From Rhodanobacter sp. 67-28 (GTDB taxonomy: Bacteria; Pseudomonadota; Gammaproteobacteria; Xanthomonadales; Rhodanobacteraceae): DNA of 64,000 nucleotides. Every line of letters begins with the position of its first letter. The first letter of the stretch is position 1. Below are positions 59,301 through 64,000 of this stretch, in pieces. The notes under the pieces are model-generated. The model searched no databases. It saw only the letters and a list, made by a program, of their open reading frames with translations, and was not told where the DNA came from. The DNA lies in contig MKTU01000017.1 in NCBI GenBank assembly GCA_001898415.1, positions 1-64,000 of the forward strand. The letters are read 5' to 3'. The position numbers and the translations under genes are program-made.

Positions 59301-60496
59301 GTGTACGGATCTATCTTTTGTTTTATTTTTCTGAGCTGCCTGCGCGGCAGCGAACAAATTATGCTCAGTGTATCGCGGCGGGCGGAGTTTTCTGAGCTGC
59401 CTGCGCGGCAGCGAACGCCAGTCGTCTGAATACGCGTGTTATTTTGCATTTCTGAGCTGCCTGCGCGGCAGCGAACTCTTTCTTGCTCTTTTTCCGGCGG
59501 CTCATGATTTTCTGAGCTGCCTGCGCGGCAGCGAACTCAATACCATCGACGCGCCGCTGTTGCGGTTTTTTCTGAGCTGCCTGCGCGGCAGCGAACACGT
59601 TCGCGCGTGGCTGGCCCTTTTTTGTGATTTTCTGAGCTGCCTGCGCGGCAGCGAACCCTACATGTCCAATACCAGCGTGGCTGCGCTGTTTCTGAGCTGC
59701 CTGCGCGGCAGCGAACCCGCGGCGATTGCGCACGTAGTGCTCGGTCATTTTCTGAGCTGCCTGCGCGGCAGCGAACAAACCGCCGACACGACGCCGCGCA
59801 TGGCTTCTTTTCTGAGCTGCCTGCGCGGCAGCGAACGCAAGAAAACCCACGGCAAGGAATACCAGCACTTTCTGAGCTGCCTGCGCGGCAGCGAACCGGA
59901 CTTCGTCTCCCCGTTGCTGCCGTCCTCTTTTCTGAGCTGCCTGCGCGGCAGCGAACTGGTAGTCCAGCATTTCGGTGTCCTCGTCTGTTTTCTGAGCTGC
60001 CTGCGCGGCAGCGAACGGCGACTTCCGGCCGCATCGCAAGTGGGAACTTTTCTGAGCTGCCTGCGCGGCAGCGAACGACGGCGCCAGCGGCTGGGACATG
60101 CTCACGCATTTCTGAGCTGCCTGCGCGGCAGCGAACGAAACCGCTATCTGCCGGCGCCTGCCGTTCCTTTTCTGAGCTGCCTGCGCGGCAGCGAACCTGA
60201 TCTGCGCGCGATAGAGCCCGCGGTACTTTTTCTGAGCTGCCTGCGCGGCAGCGAACAACAGCTCAATGCGATAGCGGCGCCGTGCGTATTTCTGAGCTGC
60301 CTGCGCGGCAGCGAACGACGCCTTCGAGCTGACTCGGACGTTCGTGATTTTCTGAGCTGCCTGCGCGGCAGCGAACCCAAGCCCTCTCGCGGATCGGGGT
60401 TTCAGGCTTTTCTGAGCTGCCTGCGCGGCAGCGAACCTGGATCGCCCGGCCACCAGTGCCGCGATCATTTTCTGAGCTGCCTGCGCGGCAGCGAAC
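50325..60496 (-). CRISPR. Type I-F CRISPR array, 170 repeats and 169 spacers
   Basis: I followed the repeat phase along the whole stretch. There are 170 copies of a 28-base repeat with starts at 50325 to 60469, almost always 60 bases apart. In crRNA sense (minus strand) the repeat starts GTTCG, has the Cas6f stem CTGCC/GGCAG with loop GCGCA, and ends with the 8-base handle CTCAGAAA; it is the I-F repeat. Spacers are 32 bases except six of 33 (50593, 51552, 52693, 53954, 55215, 59356) and one of 30 (51254). Repeats with one changed base lie at 50746, 51585, 51885 and 56808. The leader end is on the right beside cas6f, since decayed repeats collect at the left. Most spacers are GC-rich and protein-coding in appearance, in keeping with phage origin; none could be identified by reading alone. 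Confidence 0.98.
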
Positions 60497-60626
60497 TAGA
60501 GCGGAACTCATCCAAGTATCTGACTCGCCACGGCAAAGCGCAAAGAAGGAAGCCAGCTCCCTTTGATGAGAGCTGGCTTCCAAGTGGTTGAATGTGCTGA
60601 CTTGTTGCGTGTTTCAAAAAAATGGG
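60497..60626 (-). promoter_or_regulatory. CRISPR leader region
   Basis: These 130 bases lie between the last repeat and the cas6f stop. The half next to cas6f is AT-rich (TTTTTTTGAAACACGC in minus sense) and includes an IHF-like site ATTCAACCACTTG (complement of 60581-60593), with one mismatch to the consensus. The half next to the array (60497-60547) is a plain stretch of about 50 bases. The array promoter must lie here; I could not pick it out. Confidence 0.55.
60540..60581 (-). terminator. Hairpin terminator at the end of the cas operon
   Basis: A perfect 12-base stem, GGAAGCCAGCTC (60548-60559 on the plus strand) with GAGCTGGCTTCC (60570-60581), is followed on the minus strand by TTCTTT. 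It would separate cas transcription from the array. Confidence 0.7.
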
Positions 60627-61193
60627 TCAGAACCAGGGCACGGTGGCTGGGCCGCCAAGTCCGTGGCTGTTGAAGGGACCGGCGGTGGCCTCGGGCTGGA
60701 GCGGGCCGAGCGCGATGAACAGGCAGAAAGGTTGTCGGGTACTTCGGCTGTGTAGGTGGATGTAGGGCAGATCAGGGCGGCGTTCCACGCTGGTGGGAAT
60801 GGCATCCCTGGCCTGTTCCATGGTTTCGTCCTTGCGGCGCATGCGCCGTCGTCGCAGCCGATCGGCATTGGTCTTGAATTGCTTGCGTTGCACGGTGCGA
60901 TGCGGCGCGTCGGTGGGCGAAGCGGCGATCTCCTTTGTGCGGACGTGATCGCGCATACCTTTTAGCCAGTCGGTGGCCATCAGTTGTTGCAGATCGGCTT
61001 GACTACCATGAAGACGAAGCGTGGTGCCCAGCGTGCGCGGGCTCAAGCTGTAGTCGGGGAAGCTGATACCGATGGTGTCCCGGCGCTGCTGCACCAATGC
61101 AAGATGCAGGTTGTCGTAGAGCGCGCCCAGGAGTTGTGTCGGTCCCGATTCAGGGTCGGGAACGACCTTGAGGTCGATGTAGTGCGTGGTCAT
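60627..61193 (-). CDS. cas6f: CRISPR crRNA endonuclease Cas6f (Csy4)
   Basis: Cas6f cuts the precursor transcript after the repeat stem and stays bound to the 3' hairpin as part of the Csy complex. The 188-residue protein has the family start HYIDLKVVPDPE, the catalytic His at residue 30 (DNLHLAL) and the partner Ser in the HSRSTRQPF block near 150. The Arg-rich RNA-binding helix (NADRLRRRRMRRKDETMEQA) and the terminal LFIALGPLQ ... VPWF are present. Length equals that of the P. aeruginosa enzyme (187). It starts four bases after the csy3 stop. Confidence 0.95.
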   Translation of the reverse strand: MTTHYIDLKVVPDPESGPTQLLGALYDNLHLALVQQRRDTIGISFPDYSLSPRTLGTTLRLHGSQADLQQLMATDWLKGMRDHVRTKEIAASPTDAPHRTVQRKQFKTNADRLRRRRMRRKDETMEQARDAIPTSVERRPDLPYIHLHSRSTRQPFCLFIALGPLQPEATAGPFNSHGLGGPATVPWF

Positions 61194-61197
61194 GGCG

Positions 61198-62223
61198 TCA
61201 GTTCGCTTCGCCGAACACGCCGCCGCGGATCAGGGTGGCGATCACGAAATGCTGCTGGTCGGGTTCGGGCGCCTTGTCCTTGATGATCCAGTTGTCGAGA
61301 AGGTTGTAGAAGTCGGTCTTTTCCTTGGGCTGGCGATATGCCTTGCCTTGGGTAGTGACTGAGCCGTAGGGCTCGATGGCAATGGGGCCGTTCGCGGCCG
61401 CTTCGGGATACCAGGTGTCGATGGTGCGCAGCGCATTGCCGATCTTCTGCGAGTGGATGGCGGCCACGCCATCGACATCGTACAGCGTCTTGCTCTTGTC
61501 GCCGCGGCCGCGGTCCAGGATCAGCTCCTGCGAGGGGAACACCTCCTGCCCGGCGCCGATGCGCACGAAGGCAGTGACCTGCAGCAGCACATGGCTATTG
61601 CCGGCGAGGCCGTTGGCGATGAGTGCTGCCAGCTCGGACAGTGGCTTGGCTTCCGCGGAAGGCGCCTTGAGGTCGAGCAACGAATGGGTCAGTGCATCGA
61701 AGGTCCAACTGGTTTTTGCCTGGCCGTTCTCGATGTGGGCCACGGTCACTTCTACCTGCTCCGCGCCGATGCGGTTGCGCCACAGGAAGCGGCCGTTGGC
61801 GAGGTTGGCGGCGTAGCGGTTGGCCAATTCGGCAAAACCGTTCTGTTGGACGTAGCCCGCCACGGTGGCCAACAGTTTCTGCCGATAGGCGGCATCGTTG
61901 CAGGCGGAGGGCTGCCCGGTGCCGGCCAGCACACGCAGGGTGAACTGAACCTTCAGCGTGTCGGCATCGGCGGGCAGGGTGGCCACGTCTACGGTTTGCA
62001 GGTTGGGGTTCTGGATGGCTGCATCCAGTTTGGCCGGGTCTGTTGCGCCACCTTTCAGGCGGTTGGAGATGGTGCCGCGCACGGATTTTGCGCGCAGCGT
62101 GATGGGCGTCCAGTTTTGCGACTCGGTGCGTGCGCTCCAGTTGCCACTGGACATCAGTGCATCGGAAGGGTCGAGTTTGCGCTCGAAGGCGAGGACGGAA
62201 GCGGTCTTGAGTTCATTGGCCAT
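61198..62223 (-). CDS. csy3: Csy3 (Cas7f) backbone subunit of the type I-F complex
   Basis: Six Csy3 copies line the crRNA spacer in the interference complex. The 341-residue protein starts [23 protein letters not shown] and contains [29 protein letters not shown] and [19 protein letters not shown], matching Csy3 in order and length (342 in P. aeruginosa). The ATG at 62223 has AAGGA eight bases upstream; the open frame upstream does not look coding. Confidence 0.95.
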   Translation of the reverse strand: MANELKTASVLAFERKLDPSDALMSSGNWSARTESQNWTPITLRAKSVRGTISNRLKGGATDPAKLDAAIQNPNLQTVDVATLPADADTLKVQFTLRVLAGTGQPSACNDAAYRQKLLATVAGYVQQNGFAELANRYAANLANGRFLWRNRIGAEQVEVTVAHIENGQAKTSWTFDALTHSLLDLKAPSAEAKPLSELAALIANGLAGNSHVLLQVTAFVRIGAGQEVFPSQELILDRGRGDKSKTLYDVDGVAAIHSQKIGNALRTIDTWYPEAAANGPIAIEPYGSVTTQGKAYRQPKEKTDFYNLLDNWIIKDKAPEPDQQHFVIATLIRGGVFGEAN

Positions 62224-62242
62224 GATGGAATTCCTTGTCGTG

Positions 62243-63250
62243 TCAGAGAGTGGTGTCGGCGGAGCGGTAGTTGTTGCGGCAGCGGTACAGTCCTTCGTCG
62301 GGACGGCTGTCGGCGTACCAGAGCAGGTCTTGCGGTGCATGCAGGCGGTGCGGGCCTATCCATTCGCCCATGGAATACAGGCTTTCGACGAAGCGGAAGG
62401 GCGTGGTGGCGTCGCGCGCGTGGGCCACGGTGCCCGCATCGTGCAGTTCTCCGAGAGCGCCGTAGCCCACGGGAATGGGCACGACCCAGCCCGAGCCTTT
62501 CTTGCGATCGTTTTGCCAGCCACCATTGCCTTCATTGGCCTTGGCGTCGTAATGCCAATTGATGCGCGAGAGCGATAGCCACGCATCGAGACGCGTGGCT
62601 TGTGGCGACTGCTTGCGCAACTCGTCCAGCCGGCTGTCGATCAGGTCGTCGCGGGCCACCAATGCCGAGCCTGGCAACAGGCGAGCGCGCAGCTTGCGGA
62701 ACTCCCTGGCTTGGTCGTCGCTGTCGCCGGTGAAGTTGGCCAGCCATGGGCGATGACGCGAAGCCGCCGCTTGCGTAGCCGGCAACAGCGTGCCACCGGC
62801 GATGCGCATGCCTTGCAACAGGTCGAGGATGGTTTCCAGATCGTGCTGCTGCGCGTCCCTGTCCCATGCCCCGGCGTTCACCGCCAGCACCATACTGAGG
62901 TCCAGGTGGATGCGACCTTCCTCGACGATGGCAGGCATAGCGGCTCTTCCATCCTTGTCTATGAGTTTCCGCTCGATATCACGCTGAATCGGGTTGCGGG
63001 TGAGCCGGAAGCTTTTGACGAAGCCACCCTCGGTGGTCTGCTCCTGGCGGTCGTGGCAGACCACGCCCACGGCACCGAACTCCAGATCCAGCCCGGCGGC
63101 GCGGGTTTTGCGTTCCAGTGCCCACATCAGCCCGAGAAAGGCAGTGATGGACGGGAAACCGTGAGTCAACGGGCTGGAGACAGCGTTGGCGTTGTGCACC
63201 TTGAGATGCGGCAACACCAGTAGATGGGTGAAGTGCGGAAGCGTATTCAT
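62243..63250 (-). CDS. csy2: Csy2 (Cas5f) subunit of the type I-F complex
   Basis: Csy2 caps the 5' handle of the crRNA together with Csy1. The 335-residue protein shows [50 protein letters not shown] and [20 protein letters not shown], the expected Csy2 pattern. Its ATG overlaps the csy1 stop by four bases, and csy3 begins 19 bases after its stop, so all Csy subunits are made from one transcript. Confidence 0.95.
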   Translation of the reverse strand: MNTLPHFTHLLVLPHLKVHNANAVSSPLTHGFPSITAFLGLMWALERKTRAAGLDLEFGAVGVVCHDRQEQTTEGGFVKSFRLTRNPIQRDIERKLIDKDGRAAMPAIVEEGRIHLDLSMVLAVNAGAWDRDAQQHDLETILDLLQGMRIAGGTLLPATQAAASRHRPWLANFTGDSDDQAREFRKLRARLLPGSALVARDDLIDSRLDELRKQSPQATRLDAWLSLSRINWHYDAKANEGNGGWQNDRKKGSGWVVPIPVGYGALGELHDAGTVAHARDATTPFRFVESLYSMGEWIGPHRLHAPQDLLWYADSRPDEGLYRCRNNYRSADTTL

Positions 63251-64000
63251 GCGGCACCTGCCTTGGCGCGGGGTTGCAACGGGATGGGCCAGGCCACGTC
63301 GAGGATGGCCTGCCGGGCGAAGTGACGCATTTCCGCCTCGCCGAGCATGGTCAGTTTGTCGCTACGCTTGCGGAGTTGACCGTTGAGCCAGAGGCCGAAG
63401 CGGCCCGCTACCTCATCGGCCCAGTTGCCATACTCATAAGCCTGGTTGAAGGCGAGATCGTCCGCTTGCCAGTGCGGATGCCCTGGATCGTTGCGTTCCG
63501 GCAGCTCGAAGCGGTCGGGGTCGAGCCAGAGCTGCTCGCACAGCGGCAGCTGGCAGGCCTCATCCCGCGTCCAGCCGGCTGGGTAGCTTCCACGAATTGC
63601 CACGCCGAACATGGCCAACTCCTGACCGATGGCTTGTTCGATGGTTTCGCGATGCTTGCGGGTTTCCATGGTCGGATCAGGATTGGCTTTGAGGAAGGCA
63701 GTCAGTGAGTGCAGCAACTCGCGCATCCCGCCGAACCGGTTCAGCTCGCCATGCCGTTCGTTGAACACCGAATCGAGCCTGAGCAGGTTCATCGCAGCAC
63801 TTGGCTTCCACGCCGGTGGTGGCAGCGAAGCCAGCAGGTAGTTCACGCCGCCGCGCTCGGTGTTCAGTTGCGAGATGTTCTGCGGCTTGGTGCCACCCAG
63901 CTTGCGGGCGACGAGATCGCGGTAGTCGCGGTAAATGGCGTCGGCCGGCTTGTTGTCGCGTCTGGCTTGTCGCATTTCCTTGTTGGCTTCACCAAAGCGC
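63247..64000 (-). CDS. csy1: Csy1 (Cas8f) large subunit, N-terminus beyond the window
   Basis: The last 251 residues of Csy1 are visible; the frame is open to the window edge, and full-length Csy1 is about 430 residues. Csy1 recognises the PAM and holds the crRNA 5' end with Csy2. Family features are TKPQNISQLNTERGGVNYLLASLPP, FNERHGELNRFGGMRELLHSLTAFL and GWTRDEACQLPLCEQLWLDP. cas3 (usually the cas2-3 fusion) and cas1 are expected directly upstream, outside the window. Confidence 0.95.
   Translation of the reverse strand, partial: RFGEANKEMRQARRDNKPADAIYRDYRDLVARKLGGTKPQNISQLNTERGGVNYLLASLPPPAWKPSAAMNLLRLDSVFNERHGELNRFGGMRELLHSLTAFLKANPDPTMETRKHRETIEQAIGQELAMFGVAIRGSYPAGWTRDEACQLPLCEQLWLDPDRFELPERNDPGHPHWQADDLAFNQAYEYGNWADEVAGRFGLWLNGQLRKRSDKLTMLGEAEMRHFARQAILDVAWPIPLQPRAKAGAA

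Noticed and set aside
50353..60468. Spacers that target this window itself
   Set aside because: I saw no spacer equal to a gene in the window by reading, but I cannot exclude partial matches without a search, so I make no claim.
50325..60496. Long open frames on both strands with repeated peptides (such as FLSCLRGSE, SELPARQRT, VRCRAGSSE, FAAAQAAQK)
   Set aside because: These are translations of the 28-base CRISPR repeat in different frames. The 60-base unit is a multiple of three, so frames stay open by chance.
50325..60496. An array read on the plus strand with its leader at the left
   Set aside because: The repeat strand, the cas gene direction, and the decayed repeats at the left end all place the leader at the right.
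50325..64000. A Tn7-like, CRISPR-associated transposon (type I-F3)
   Set aside because: csy1 and csy2 are separate genes, the array is very long, and there is no tniQ, tnsA, tnsB or tnsC gene in the window. A standard defence locus is simpler.

Overview
The window is GC-rich chromosomal DNA of a gammaproteobacterium, most likely from the Xanthomonadales (Rhodanobacteraceae, for example a Rhodanobacter or Dyella relative). This placement is inferred from the gene set: a TrpS with a C-terminal extension, MtfA, a ketosynthase/chain-length-factor pair of the aryl-polyene/xanthomonadin type, dense families of short intergenic palindromes, and a type I-F CRISPR system. No rRNA or taxonomic marker is present to prove it.

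Layout. 1-12,750: housekeeping genes (mtfA, birA-coaX, a SPOR protein, tRNA-Thr, arginase, trpS, a DUF5916 outer-surface protein, a YgjP-like metallopeptidase, DUF6348 and DUF2306 proteins). 13,049-16,677: a minus-strand 2-oxoacid dehydrogenase operon (E1 alpha, E1 beta, E2) divergent from kynA. 17,873-23,220: an ArsR-type regulator, then three tandem POT peptide transporters; the middle one is a chimera of the outer two made by an unequal crossover. 23,318-27,890: a tyrosine catabolic block (MarR repressor, hppD, a small GIY-YIG nuclease bounded by palindromic repeats, hmgA, fumarylacetoacetase) in which no maiA is seen. 28,115-30,361: hemN behind a perfect FNR box, followed by the FNR/ANR regulator gene. 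30,418-33,169: glycosyltransferase, chain-length factor and ketosynthase. 33,312-42,000: YdcF, hemF, a VNG-repeat protein, gpmA, an M20 amidohydrolase, zapE, an alpha/beta hydrolase, an ACP phosphodiesterase and a cytochrome c5. 42,394-50,236: one membrane fusion protein and two RND pump genes, an MdtABC-like set.

50,266-64,000: a type I-F CRISPR-Cas locus read from right to left. It holds csy1 (cut by the window edge), csy2, csy3 and cas6f/csy4, a hairpin terminator, a short leader, and a very large array. By tracking repeat phase I count 170 28-nt repeats and 169 spacers (50,325-60,496), plus one decayed repeat and one more 32-nt spacer at the old end. cas1 and cas3 should lie beyond the right edge. 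The array records several informative events: an identical spacer present twice, a pair differing by one base, and two spacers that overlap by 17 nt on opposite strands of the same target. Four repeat variants occur, two of which break the Cas6f cleavage stem.

Functional links. hppD, hmgA and the fumarylacetoacetase carry tyrosine breakdown, probably controlled by the divergent MarR protein. The FNR-type regulator probably controls hemN, with hemF as the aerobic counterpart further along. The 2-oxoacid dehydrogenase and kynA form a divergent pair of amino-acid catabolic units. The Csy proteins and Cas6f use the array for interference against phages and plasmids.
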